Assembly: GCA_014379595.1 (NCBI GenBank)
Contig: JACMLM010000051.1
Location: 1 to 64,000, forward strand
Direction: 5' to 3'
From: Anaerolineales bacterium
Lineage (GTDB): Bacteria > Chloroflexota > Anaerolineae > Anaerolineales > Villigracilaceae
DNA length: 64,000 nucleotides
The notes under the pieces were generated by a model. It was not told where the DNA came from. It saw only the letters and a program-made list of their open reading frames with translations, and ran no database searches. Position numbers and translations under genes: made by a program. Below, piece by piece: positions 17,318 to 26,746 of the stretch. Within the stretch, counting starts at the first letter, position 1, and each line of letters starts with the position of its first letter.

Positions 17318-17381
17318 GCTAGAAATTATAAGCTTGGAATATAGGTGATCTGAGCTTAGTGGTAAAGGTCAAAGAAAAGAA

Positions 17382-17897
17382 ATGAACATTCGATATGCAA
17401 ATAAAGACGATTCGTTATTGTTGGCAGAATTGGGACGCAAAACCTTTTACGATAGTTTTATCGAACACAATACTCCAGAGGACATGGCAAAATATCTATC
17501 AGGACATTACTCGCCAGAAATACAAATGTCCGAGATTAATGATCCAGATACAATATTTCTGATCGCTGAAATAAATGGTATTCCTGTTGGATACGCAAAA
17601 TTGAGAGGCCAAAGCAGAGCTAATGGAATAGCTGGTACTAACCCATTGGAATTGCAAAGGATTTACACATTACAAGAATACATCGGCAAAGGTGTTGGAC
17701 CAGGATTAATGAGAGAATCAATCAGAGAGGCAAAGGAAAGAGGCTTTAATAGTCTTTGGCTGGGAGTGTGGGAGAAGAACGAACGAGCCATAAAGTTTTA
17801 TGAAAAATGGGGCTTCAAGAAAGTAGGCGATCAAATTTTTATGCTGGGTGAAGATCCTCAAACGGATTTCACGATGGAGTTAAGTTTGACATCTTGA
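17382..17897 (+). CDS. GNAT family N-acetyltransferase
   Basis: A 171-residue acetyltransferase. The acetyl-CoA binding motif A appears as LQEYIGKGVGPGLMRESIREAKERG (about residues 104-128). The region before it, IPVGYAKLRG and LELQRIYT, resembles PaiA-like enzymes, and the end NERAIKFYEKWGFKKVG is typical of the fold. It transfers acetyl from acetyl-CoA to a small amine or peptide N-terminus. It is a common cassette-borne gene type and lies between repeats e and f. Confidence 0.88.
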   Translation: MNIRYANKDDSLLLAELGRKTFYDSFIEHNTPEDMAKYLSGHYSPEIQMSEINDPDTIFLIAEINGIPVGYAKLRGQSRANGIAGTNPLELQRIYTLQEYIGKGVGPGLMRESIREAKERGFNSLWLGVWEKNERAIKFYEKWGFKKVGDQIFMLGEDPQTDFTMELSLTS

Positions 17898-17928
17898 TAT
17901 TTTTTTATAATCGAATCGCTGAAAAACG

Positions 17929-17993
17929 TACTACTCTCGTCCCGTCCATAGTCCGCTACCCACAGGGCGCTGTCGCGACGCAAACTGTTGAGC
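17929..17993 (+). repeat. attC-like repeat copy f (weak)
   Basis: Only the right part is conserved: CCACAGGGCGCTGTCGCGACGCAAACTGTTGAGC. The core GTTGAGC at 17987-17993 fits GTTRRRY. The tctgct hairpin is lost (ctactctcgtcccgtccat). It marks the right edge of this accessory stretch, before the MFS gene. Confidence 0.45.
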
Positions 17994-18054
17994 ATTGCTT
18001 TAGTTAAATATTGCTCTTATGATTCAGCAGGATTTTTATTACAGGAACATTTTC

Positions 18055-19227
18055 ATGACACAAACCTTTCACCGAGATCGCTTCACATGGCTTGCTTATC
18101 TTCTCTTCGCTTTTTTTGCCTATTTCCTCAATACCTTTGGACCGATTACTCCGTTTCTCAAAGATGAACTCGGGCTGTCGTATACAGTGAGTAGTCTGCA
18201 TTTCACGGCGTATGCAGTTGGTCTCTTACTCGCTGGGTTGACTGGGCATATTCTGATAGAACGTATTGGTCGCAGGTATGCTCTTTGGTTCGGTGCTTTT
18301 GGAATCAGCGTGAGTGCTTTCATATTATTGGCTGGCAAGTCAGCAGTAGTTACGATCGGGGCTTCATTCTGTATGGGGTTGGTAAGCTCACTCATCTTGG
18401 TGATTGTCCCATCTGCACTATCGGACCAGCACGGAGAATTGCGTGCGGTGGCTTTATCGGAATCGAACATGATTGCTTCGTTGGTATCCACAGCCGCGCC
18501 ACTACTAGTGGGATGGACTGCTGCGCATCTATCTGGTGGCTGGAGGTTGGCTCTCGGGATTACAGCTCTTACCCCGTTCTTGATACTGCTTGGATTTGGT
18601 CGCACTACTATTCCTGTGCCTTCTACTTCTCATCAGAAAGATTCTCCTTCTACTAAGCAACCTTTACCTTTCTTGTTTTGGGTGTATTGGGTGGCTCTTG
18701 TCCTAGGTGTGTCTGTGGAGTTCTGCATGATTTTCTGGAGTGCGGACTATCTAGAGAACAGCTTAGGTATGTCCAAAGTGGATGCTGCCCAAGCCGTTAG
18801 CCTTTTCTTAGGAGCCATGATCGTTGGGCGCCTGGCTGGCAGTCGCCTTGTTCAGCTTTTTTCGACACGCAACGTCGTTATTGGCTCTATCTTAGTAGCT
18901 GCTACTGGGTTCTTGCTGTTCTGGATAACAAACACTCCTCTTCTTGGTTTGGTGGGATTGTTTGTTACAGGACTGGGTGTCGCCTCCTTCTACCCCTTGC
19001 TCCTTTCGCTGGCGATTGGTACGACTCATCACAATACTGTACTCGCCAGTGCTCGCGCCACCCTGGCTTCGGGTACAGCTATTTTGGCTCTTCCTTTGGT
19101 GTTGGGGCGTTTGGCTGATATGTTTGGAATTCGGCTGGCCTATGGAGTGGTAGGCATTTTATTGATCGGCATTTTCCTGATCGTGCTATTCACAGGGAGA
19201 AAAGTTTCAGCAAGCCAGCCTGCATAA
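18055..19227 (+). CDS. MFS transporter
   Basis: A major facilitator superfamily carrier of about 390 residues with twelve predicted membrane helices. The loop after helix 2 reads GHILIERIGRRYALWFG, the classic GxLxDRxGRR motif of the superfamily. GLGVASFYPLLLSL is in the C-terminal half. The ATG at 18055 is used because AGGAAC lies ahead of it; an in-frame ATG at 18019 is possible. Substrate unknown; sugar or drug export or uptake are both plausible. It is outside the repeat array but just before the polysaccharide locus. Confidence 0.9.
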   Translation: MTQTFHRDRFTWLAYLLFAFFAYFLNTFGPITPFLKDELGLSYTVSSLHFTAYAVGLLLAGLTGHILIERIGRRYALWFGAFGISVSAFILLAGKSAVVTIGASFCMGLVSSLILVIVPSALSDQHGELRAVALSESNMIASLVSTAAPLLVGWTAAHLSGGWRLALGITALTPFLILLGFGRTTIPVPSTSHQKDSPSTKQPLPFLFWVYWVALVLGVSVEFCMIFWSADYLENSLGMSKVDAAQAVSLFLGAMIVGRLAGSRLVQLFSTRNVVIGSILVAATGFLLFWITNTPLLGLVGLFVTGLGVASFYPLLLSLAIGTTHHNTVLASARATLASGTAILALPLVLGRLADMFGIRLAYGVVGILLIGIFLIVLFTGRKVSASQPA

Positions 19228-19368
19228 GGTATCGGGATTGGTTTCAGTCTATAAATATCGTCCAGCGAATAACGGTGGCTTCAAGAGCAATCGGATTATC
19301 TGAAATAACAAAAATACTATCTAAACGTTCTATATAGGTAGATAATCTTCAATAAATAAAGAGCAGGC

Positions 19369-20568
19369 ATGAAAAAAAAGATAGCTTATATTCTTTCACG
19401 ATTTCCAACAGTTAGTGAAACCTTCATCCTGTATGAAATTGTCGAGCTTTGCAAACTGGGGGTGGATGTTCATATCTTCCCGCTCATTCATCAAAAAGAA
19501 ACAGTTCTTCATGCAGAAGTAGAGGTGCTTTCGCCAAAAGTTTACTATCCTGAGCACTTTTCCCGGTCAATCTTAAAAGATCATCTTTTCTGGCTGTTAA
19601 AAAACCCAAGAGGCTACGTACAAACCATTTTGCACGTCATTACAAAGAATATGGCGTCTTTTAAATTTCTCAGCAGAGCAGTAATCGTGATGCTCTTGGC
19701 AGCTCCTACCGCGCGGAAAATTGAGGAACTAGGGATAGATCATATTCACGCACACGCCGCCACCCACTCCACGTTGATGGCATATATTCTGTCCAGCCTC
19801 ACTGGCATATCATACAGCTTTACTGCTCATTCATCCGATATCTATTTTAATCAAACCATGCTCCATGAAAAAATCCGTCATTCCAGTTTTGTAGCGACCA
19901 TTTCTAAATACAATCAATCATTCCTGCAAAGGCTTTACCCAGACATTCCAATTGAAAAAATTAAAGTGATCCACTGCGGTATCGATCCGGCGAAATTTCA
20001 AAACAAGCCGCCTCAGCGTTTGACGGGTCCCTTTAATATCATTTGCGTGGGTCGTTTAGAAAAAATCAAGGGCCACAAATATCTAATTGAAGCCTTAGCT
20101 CAACTGAAAGAGCATAATATAGATTTTGTTTGTCAATTGGTTGGTGATGGAGAGTTACGAGCTGAAATTCAGAAACAGATCTATCGCCTCAACCTGGAAC
20201 AAAATGTAATACTTTTAGGCTTTCAACCCCACGAGAAAGTAATAGAGCTGGTCTCGCAAGCTGATGTTTTGGTTCTACCAAGTCTGAGTGAGGGGATTCC
20301 AGTCGCGGCTATGGAAGGAATGGCATCCGGTGTAGCTGTAATAGCCACCGCCGTGACGGGTGTTTCAGAACTGGTGGAAGATTCCATAACCGGGTTACTG
20401 GTTCCAAGTCAAAATAGTACTGCTCTAACAGAAGCCATTGTCGAGATGTATAAATCGCCAGAATTTAGGCAAAAGCTGGGGAATGCTGGTCAAAAAAGAG
20501 TGTTTGAGGAATTCAACCTTCAGCATTGTGTTGCAAAGCTTTACGATGTCTTTCAAGAAATGTCATAA
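19369..20568 (+). CDS. glycosyltransferase family 4
   Basis: A 399-residue GT-B fold enzyme. The C-terminal GT1/GT4 donor-binding region carries VGRLEKIKGHKYLIEAL and PSLSEGIPVAAMEGMASGVAVIAT, where the glutamates of the EX7E motif bind nucleotide sugar. The N-terminus begins AYILSRFPTVSETFI, typical of exopolysaccharide transferases of this class. It would add a sugar from a nucleotide donor to the growing repeat unit at the cytoplasmic face. It starts the polysaccharide locus. Confidence 0.92.
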   Translation: MKKKIAYILSRFPTVSETFILYEIVELCKLGVDVHIFPLIHQKETVLHAEVEVLSPKVYYPEHFSRSILKDHLFWLLKNPRGYVQTILHVITKNMASFKFLSRAVIVMLLAAPTARKIEELGIDHIHAHAATHSTLMAYILSSLTGISYSFTAHSSDIYFNQTMLHEKIRHSSFVATISKYNQSFLQRLYPDIPIEKIKVIHCGIDPAKFQNKPPQRLTGPFNIICVGRLEKIKGHKYLIEALAQLKEHNIDFVCQLVGDGELRAEIQKQIYRLNLEQNVILLGFQPHEKVIELVSQADVLVLPSLSEGIPVAAMEGMASGVAVIATAVTGVSELVEDSITGLLVPSQNSTALTEAIVEMYKSPEFRQKLGNAGQKRVFEEFNLQHCVAKLYDVFQEMS

Positions 20569-20730
20569 AAACCTTATCAAGAATGTTTATGCAAAGAGGG
20601 GGTTGTCGTAACAAAATTGTCTTTTTATCGTTTAAATTATGAATAACCGTTGTCATAGTACCGTAGCTTCGCGCATGGAATTTTGAAGCGGTTTACATAT
20701 CCGTAGGAAAGGTCAGTAGGGTTGCAAAAT

Positions 20731-21945
20731 ATGGCATTACATAATTTTTTACTAATAATATTTTGGATATCGGCTAGTGTAATTCTATATTGTTACATTG
20801 GTTTCCCTCTTTTGCTTGCCATCCGAAGTTTATTTATTCCCCGTACAAAAATCAAGAAACAACCTGCTTTCTTTCCTAAAATATCAGTAATTATTGCGGC
20901 GTACAACGAAGTTGATTCTATAACAAAGAAAATTGAGAATGTACTTGAATCCGACTATCCGCATGACCAGCTTGAAATTATTGTCGCATCAGACGGGTCA
21001 ACTGACGGAACAAACAATTTGGTTGCAAACTTTACAGTACCTCAGGTAAGGTTATTAAGCCTTCCTCGAGCAGGCAAGAATAGTGCTATTAATGAGGCAG
21101 TAAAAACTGCGGAAGGGGAAATTCTCATTTTCACCGATGCGGACAGCCTCTTAACCCCGGATTCACTAAAACACATTATTAGTGCTTTTAGCGACCCTCA
21201 CATTGGCGGTGTCGCTGGTGACTATAGATATGCCAGTCAAAACATCAAACAGGAAGGCGAGCGTGCATACTGGAATTATGACCGCTTACTGAAACGCCTT
21301 CAAAGTATAAATGGTAATGTGAGCGGAGCCGCAGGCTCTCTGTATGCAATTCGACGATCTCTATTCAAGCCTGTGCCCAAAGCAGTAACAGATGATTTCT
21401 TTTCAGCAATGCAAGTTGTATCTTCGCGTCATCAACTCGTTTTCGAACCACGCGCAATTGCTTACGGACACATCGCCTCCTCTCAGCATGTAGAGTTTAG
21501 ACGAAAGGTACGAATTATTACGCGCGGGCTTCACGGGGTATGGCTCATGCGTCATCTCCTTAATCCGTTTTCGTATGGTTTTTTCGCTATTCAGTTATTT
21601 ACACACAAATTACTGAGAAGGTTGATGGCAATTCCCTTAATCTTATTAGCAATTTCTGCACCAATGCTTTGGAATGCAGGTTGGTTATATCAAGTGGCAA
21701 CGATTTTCCAGGTAGTATTTCATGGAATCGCTTTAAGTGGATTCGTTTTACAAAATACCAATATAGGGCAAACTAAATTTTTCAACATGCCCTACCACTT
21801 TGACCTCATATACTATGCTTCGTTGATAGCGCTCTTCAACACTCTGCGCGGTAACCAATATACAACATGGGGACCAGAAAGAATCACAGAAGCATCCAGC
21901 AGCTTAGACTTGCCAACTTTACAAGATAACTCAAATCTAAAATAA
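20731..21945 (+). CDS. membrane glycosyltransferase family 2
   Basis: About 404 residues: an N-terminal membrane helix, a GT2 GT-A domain (ISVIIAAYNEVDSITKKIENVL, ASDGSTDGT, DADS, DDFF) and three or so C-terminal membrane helices. The QxxRW-type motif of processive synthases is replaced by RRKVRIITRG. It probably adds a sugar to a lipid-linked intermediate or elongates a polymer. The ATG at 20731 is used rather than the TTG at 20722. Confidence 0.9.
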   Translation: MALHNFLLIIFWISASVILYCYIGFPLLLAIRSLFIPRTKIKKQPAFFPKISVIIAAYNEVDSITKKIENVLESDYPHDQLEIIVASDGSTDGTNNLVANFTVPQVRLLSLPRAGKNSAINEAVKTAEGEILIFTDADSLLTPDSLKHIISAFSDPHIGGVAGDYRYASQNIKQEGERAYWNYDRLLKRLQSINGNVSGAAGSLYAIRRSLFKPVPKAVTDDFFSAMQVVSSRHQLVFEPRAIAYGHIASSQHVEFRRKVRIITRGLHGVWLMRHLLNPFSYGFFAIQLFTHKLLRRLMAIPLILLAISAPMLWNAGWLYQVATIFQVVFHGIALSGFVLQNTNIGQTKFFNMPYHFDLIYYASLIALFNTLRGNQYTTWGPERITEASSSLDLPTLQDNSNLK

Positions 21946-21968
21946 ACATAACGAAAAGGAAGGTAACA

Positions 21969-22610
21969 ATGGAACTAAAAAGAGGTATCAAGGTTTTATG
22001 GAAATGGAAATGGTTGTTTTTACTGGCATTAATCACTGCAATTGGTTCTACAATCTTTTTTACTTTTACACAAGTGCCGATCTATGAGACTAGCGTCCGT
22101 TTGGTCGTAAGCCCCTCAAGCAGCCTGGCAGAAGATCTTAATGACCTGCGATCTGCAGTGACAGCCCTTTCCGCCCCGGTAGTTGCAAACACCTATGCAG
22201 AGATAGCACAAACCCCAGCCATTATTGAAAAAGCCTGGGGACAATTAAACATCAAACCCAAAATAAACTATACGGTGGTGTCAACTGTCATACAAGAAAC
22301 CATCATCGTCAATATCATAGTTTCTGGTCCCGACCCAAAACTGAGTCAAAGCCTGGCGAATGCGATTTCCGACCAAACCATCAAGTATGTCGAAGGGCTT
22401 ACGACTGTTTACAGCTTGACTACTCTTAACCCTGCCGTCGCTCCTATTTTGCCTGCTAGACCTAACTACCAATTCAACCTGGTCATGGGCATTGTCTTGG
22501 GACTTATAGCAGGAGTTTTACTTGCGTTCATGGCAGAGTACTTAACTGCTCCAAGCCTAGGAGCCCCAAGTGTAGATTATGCCACGCAGGTCAGTTCAAC
22601 AAACATTTAA
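21969..22610 (+). CDS. Wzz/YveK-like chain-length protein
   Basis: A 213-residue polysaccharide co-polymerase with two membrane helices (about residues 14-33 and 170-190). The extracytoplasmic domain starts YETSVRLVVSPSSS, and the second helix follows the Pro-rich PARPNYQFN. No tyrosine kinase domain is fused to it and none lies nearby. Such proteins set polymer length in Wzy-dependent systems. AAAAGGAAGGTAAC is its RBS region. Confidence 0.85.
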   Translation: MELKRGIKVLWKWKWLFLLALITAIGSTIFFTFTQVPIYETSVRLVVSPSSSLAEDLNDLRSAVTALSAPVVANTYAEIAQTPAIIEKAWGQLNIKPKINYTVVSTVIQETIIVNIIVSGPDPKLSQSLANAISDQTIKYVEGLTTVYSLTTLNPAVAPILPARPNYQFNLVMGIVLGLIAGVLLAFMAEYLTAPSLGAPSVDYATQVSSTNI

Positions 22611-22622
22611 GTATTTGCCCTT

Positions 22623-24047
22623 ATGCAAAAAGTCCTTCCGCCTTTACTTTTGACTCGATCTTCCAGTCGATGGAGTAACTTCGATTCTGTGTACTCCCGC
22701 TCAATACTCTTCGGCATTCTAACCATCTCACTTGTCGTAGCTGTTGCGAGTTCATATCTACTGGTACATGTTTCGCCGCTTATCGCCATTGCCAGCGTTG
22801 TTGCGCTTCCGGCTCTTCTTTTGTGCTTCGTCAAACCAGAGCTGGGATTAATGCTGGTGATTCTCGTTTTACCATTGGAGGAATTGAACAACGGCAGTGT
22901 TTCGGCTATAAAACTAATCAGTGTTGTAGTGTTTGGTTGTGCCGTACTTAGCTATTTGATTTCCAGACCTGTTAAACCCCTCGTTCACTCCACACAAAAC
23001 GGTTTGATCTTTCTTTTCGTGCTTATAGCGATCACCTCAGCGTTTGTTGCGATTGATCCTACCCGAGTCATCGATCGCACACTCAAATTGCTACGGGTCC
23101 TGGCACTTTACTTTTTTGTCATAAATCTCATACGATCTGAAAAGTATCTTCATCTCGCGTTGTGGCTTTTTCTGATTGGTGGTTTCCTTTGTACCTTATA
23201 TGGTTTTATTGAGCCTGTTGAGGTTGGAGAACGCTTTGAGGGTGCATTAGGTCAGCCAAATGGATATGGCCTAACCATGACGCCAAGAATACCTATTGGA
23301 CTTACGCTCTTTCTCATAGAAAAGAAAACGTGGAAAAGGCTATTGATAATACTCATGCTGGCTTTCATCAGCTATGGAATTATCCTTTCAGGTTCACGTG
23401 GCGGATTACTAGCTGTCAGCCTTGCCCTATTTTTATTTGTTCTGTTTCAGAGGAATAAGTTCACCTGGTTGGCAGTGATAGGCATCATTTTTACCATTGG
23501 TTTTTTCGTTATGCCCAAAGAAATAAAAGCGCGCGTGGGCATCATTGATGAGCCTTCTGAAATTGGCAATTCAACCGACCGGCGTTTGACATACCAAATA
23601 TTTGGTGTTGATCTGTTTCAACAAAACCCCATTCTTGGCGTTGGTCTGGATGGTTTCGCCGAGTCATATGCACAATCAGAATATCGCTTCCTTATACAAA
23701 CGCGAGAATTGCGCGTGGCTCACAATACGTATCTGGAAATTGCAACAGGCACCGGGATTGTTGGACTAATCCCATTTATAGGGATTTTGACTATTGCATT
23801 ATTCCTTGCTTGGAAATATTCCCAATCAATCTATTTGAAAATAAGCCCAAAGCTGGCAATGATGTCGGCAGGTTTATTTGCCGCCCTGGGAGGATATTAT
23901 CTGGGAATGTTATTTGGCAGTCGTCAATATGAAAAAACGTTCTGGTTTTTGTTGGCTCTGCCAATCGTAATTCAAGTGCTGATCCATGCAAAAGAAAAAC
24001 AGGCATTCGCAATAGAACAAAATCCGAAACTGCTCCAAAATCATTGA
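22623..24047 (+). CDS. O-antigen polymerase/ligase family (Wzy-like)
   Basis: A 474-residue integral membrane protein with about ten to twelve helices and the Wzy_C signature region: ILSGSRGGLLAVSLALFLF (about 258-276), then a large loop with NPILGVGLDGFAESY and VAHNTYLEIATGTGIVGL. These fit the O-antigen ligase/polymerase superfamily. It would join repeat units on the outer face. It lies between the chain-length and flippase genes. Confidence 0.9.
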   Translation: MQKVLPPLLLTRSSSRWSNFDSVYSRSILFGILTISLVVAVASSYLLVHVSPLIAIASVVALPALLLCFVKPELGLMLVILVLPLEELNNGSVSAIKLISVVVFGCAVLSYLISRPVKPLVHSTQNGLIFLFVLIAITSAFVAIDPTRVIDRTLKLLRVLALYFFVINLIRSEKYLHLALWLFLIGGFLCTLYGFIEPVEVGERFEGALGQPNGYGLTMTPRIPIGLTLFLIEKKTWKRLLIILMLAFISYGIILSGSRGGLLAVSLALFLFVLFQRNKFTWLAVIGIIFTIGFFVMPKEIKARVGIIDEPSEIGNSTDRRLTYQIFGVDLFQQNPILGVGLDGFAESYAQSEYRFLIQTRELRVAHNTYLEIATGTGIVGLIPFIGILTIALFLAWKYSQSIYLKISPKLAMMSAGLFAALGGYYLGMLFGSRQYEKTFWFLLALPIVIQVLIHAKEKQAFAIEQNPKLLQNH

Positions 24048-24051
24048 TGAA

Positions 24052-25515
24052 ATGAATAAGAGCTTTGTCAAGGCTACTGTTCGAGGGGTATTTTGGACCT
24101 ATTCCGCTTTTTACCTCGGAAAGATCCTGGTTTTTGCCAGCACCGTCATACTGGCCCGATTGCTTACGCAGTCTGATTTTGGTGTTGTTAGCTTTGCGCT
24201 GTTAATTATCGGTTTTTTAGACGTGATCAATGGAGCTGGTCTAAGTTCCGCACTGATTTATTATCAGGAAGATGAGCGTGCAACTCACACTGCCTTCTGG
24301 CTAGACCTGGGTTTGGGAATCATCATGATGGCATTAACATGGTACTTTGCCCCATTCGCAGGAGCCTATTTTGATGACGATCGTATCGTTCAAATTCTGC
24401 GTGTCTTGTCATTCGTATTCCCTATTGCATCACTAGAGGATCTGCCTAAAGTGATGTTAACCCGAAGCCTTTCTTTTAATGCACAATTTATCCCAGGCAC
24501 GTTACATGCTTTAGTGAAAGGGCTTACCTCTATTATTTGCGCCATACTTGGTTTTGGCGCATGGAGCCTGATATATGGACACCTGGCTGGCATCCTGGTT
24601 TCCGTGATTGCCTTTTGGAGAGTTGTTCCCTGGCGTCCAAAATTTGAGATGAGCACAAAATGGATTCGTCCCATTTTTTCATACGGCGGCGGTATCGTTG
24701 CTACAAACATACTTTCCTATATTCTGGTAAACATTGACTACCTGTTTGTTGGTTACTTTTTAGGAGCGGCAGCACTTGGCATTTACACAATCGCTTTTAA
24801 GATCCCGGACTTGTTAATTATTCAATTTTGCAGTCTCGTGGGAAGAGTATTATTTCCGGTATATGCAAAAATGAAGGATGACCCAAAAACACTCAGCAAA
24901 GCATTTCTGCGAACGGTGAATTATGTTTCATTGATCACGATACCATTGGGGCTGGGGCTGATGCTTGTAGCGGAGCCGTTTGTATTAACTGTTTTTACAG
25001 ATAAATGGGCAGCTGCGATTCCAGTAATGAGAGCCATTTCGTTATATGCGATATTCTTATCGCTGACATACAATGCATCTCATGCCTATAAAGCTACAGG
25101 AGCAATTTCTGTAATGACAGGGCTATCGGCTGGTCGGGCTGTCGTATTGGTTCCAGCATTGTGGTGGGTAAGTTCAAAAGTCGGAAGCATCGAGGCAATT
25201 GGATGGACTCACGCCGCGCTCGCCTTTATCGGAGCGAGCATCAACCTTATGGTCGCAGGACGCGTGCTGAATACATCCGTTTGGGATATTTTCAATGCAC
25301 TACGCTCGGCCATCCTCGCAGGCGGAGTCATGTCTGTCGTTGTGCTGGCTATATTATATGTTTCCTCATCGTTTGCTCCATGGGTCCAACTACTTACCGG
25401 CATACTAAGCGGCATACTATCGTACTCTCTTGCATTGGCCTGGATCCAAAAAGGAATATTTGTGGAAACCTGGAAAATGGTTCTCTTGAGTAGATCTCCC
25501 GATGTGAGCGCATAA
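24052..25515 (+). CDS. lipopolysaccharide flippase (Wzx-like, MATE/MOP)
   Basis: A 487-residue membrane protein of the polysaccharide biosynthesis (MOP) superfamily, with about fourteen helices. It opens KATVRGVFWTYSAFYLGKILVFASTVILARLLTQSDFGVV, the recurrent pattern of Wzx/TuaB-like flippases, and has VNYVSLITIPLGLGLMLVAEP midway. It would move undecaprenyl-linked repeat units across the membrane. The start is 5 bases after the Wzy-like gene. Confidence 0.92.
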   Translation: MNKSFVKATVRGVFWTYSAFYLGKILVFASTVILARLLTQSDFGVVSFALLIIGFLDVINGAGLSSALIYYQEDERATHTAFWLDLGLGIIMMALTWYFAPFAGAYFDDDRIVQILRVLSFVFPIASLEDLPKVMLTRSLSFNAQFIPGTLHALVKGLTSIICAILGFGAWSLIYGHLAGILVSVIAFWRVVPWRPKFEMSTKWIRPIFSYGGGIVATNILSYILVNIDYLFVGYFLGAAALGIYTIAFKIPDLLIIQFCSLVGRVLFPVYAKMKDDPKTLSKAFLRTVNYVSLITIPLGLGLMLVAEPFVLTVFTDKWAAAIPVMRAISLYAIFLSLTYNASHAYKATGAISVMTGLSAGRAVVLVPALWWVSSKVGSIEAIGWTHAALAFIGASINLMVAGRVLNTSVWDIFNALRSAILAGGVMSVVVLAILYVSSSFAPWVQLLTGILSGILSYSLALAWIQKGIFVETWKMVLLSRSPDVSA

Positions 25516-25552
25516 ATGACCATCTCACATTTTGTTATGCGGTTTAAATTAA

Positions 25553-26746
25553 ATGATGAATATGCCACTGGCAAGTAATCTCCTGGCAGATGTACCTTCG
25601 CGCCATCATCCCATTCACGTGGCGATGATTACGCAAGGGTATTTGCCCCTCCTGGGCGGCGCAGAGAGGCAAATAGCTGCACTGGCTCCACTTTTAAAAG
25701 AGCGTGGTATCAATGTACACGTCATCACACGCCGTTACTCCGGCCTGAAATCATTCGAAACCATTCAAGGTGTACCGGTACATCGCCTACCCACTCTTCG
25801 CACTAAGGCGCTATCGTCTTTTATGTTCACGATCAGGGCTATCCCATTAATTAGAAGTCTTCGTCCTCATATCATCCATGCACACGGTTTACTATCTCCT
25901 ACAACTACAGCTGTAGCCGCAAAACGCGTGTTCGGAATCCCGGTCGTATCAAAATCCCTTCGAGGTGGAATCCTGGGAGATCTAACCCGTCTAACCAACG
26001 GACCGTTAGGTCACCAGCGATTTCAAACGTTTCAAAAACACGTAGACGCATTTATAACAATCAGTAATGAAATCGAGCATGAACTCATAGAGAAGGGTAT
26101 CTCGCCAAAACGTTGTGTATTCATCCCGAACGGCGTCAAACTGGACGAGTTTCAGCCAGTTGATATTCATAAAAAAAGATTATTACGAAAAGAATTACAG
26201 TTACCAGAAGGTCCACTGGCAATTTTTGCAGGTAGACTCGAGAATGAAAAGCGAGTTGGAGATTTAATTCAAGTTTGGCATCTGATTCGTCAACAATATG
26301 CAGATGCAAATCTCCTTATTTTGGGAACCGGATCGCAGGAAGCAAAACTTAAACAAATGGCAACTGAAGGGGTTTTGTTTGGGGGAGCTGTTAAACATGT
26401 GGCGCCCTATTTACAAACTGCAGATGTGTTCGTTTTGCCCTCTGTCGCGGAGGGATTATCGAACGCCCTTCTGGAAGCGCTCGCAACCGGTGTACCGGTG
26501 ATTGTTACCGCCACAGGTGGGACAACTGATATTGTGCGCCACAAAGTCAGCGGATGGTTGATCCGCGATTACGAATCAAAGGCTCTGCTGGAGGGAATCC
26601 TTGCTTTTCTGGGCAATCAGGCATTGAGAGAACAATGTGCGTCTGAAGGACGGCGGTATGTGTTACAAAATTATTCGCTTATCAACACTGCTGATAACCT
26701 GTATAAACTATACAACAATGTGTTGTTTCAAAAAGTGAAAGCGTGA
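25553..26746 (+). CDS. glycosyltransferase family 4
   Basis: A 397-residue GT-B enzyme. The N-terminal acceptor domain contains QGYLPLLGGAERQIAALAPLL, and the C-terminal domain contains FAGRLENEKRVGDLIQV and PSVAEGLSNALLEALATGVPVIVT with the EX7E glutamates. Its stop overlaps the next start (GTGA at 26743-26746), so it is translationally coupled to the beta-helix gene. Confidence 0.92.
   Translation: MMNMPLASNLLADVPSRHHPIHVAMITQGYLPLLGGAERQIAALAPLLKERGINVHVITRRYSGLKSFETIQGVPVHRLPTLRTKALSSFMFTIRAIPLIRSLRPHIIHAHGLLSPTTTAVAAKRVFGIPVVSKSLRGGILGDLTRLTNGPLGHQRFQTFQKHVDAFITISNEIEHELIEKGISPKRCVFIPNGVKLDEFQPVDIHKKRLLRKELQLPEGPLAIFAGRLENEKRVGDLIQVWHLIRQQYADANLLILGTGSQEAKLKQMATEGVLFGGAVKHVAPYLQTADVFVLPSVAEGLSNALLEALATGVPVIVTATGGTTDIVRHKVSGWLIRDYESKALLEGILAFLGNQALREQCASEGRRYVLQNYSLINTADNLYKLYNNVLFQKVKA

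Noticed and set aside
17886-17911. TTGACA ... TATAAT ahead of the MFS gene
   Set aside because: The spacer is only 14 bases and the -35 lies inside the end of the GNAT gene; too weak to call a promoter.
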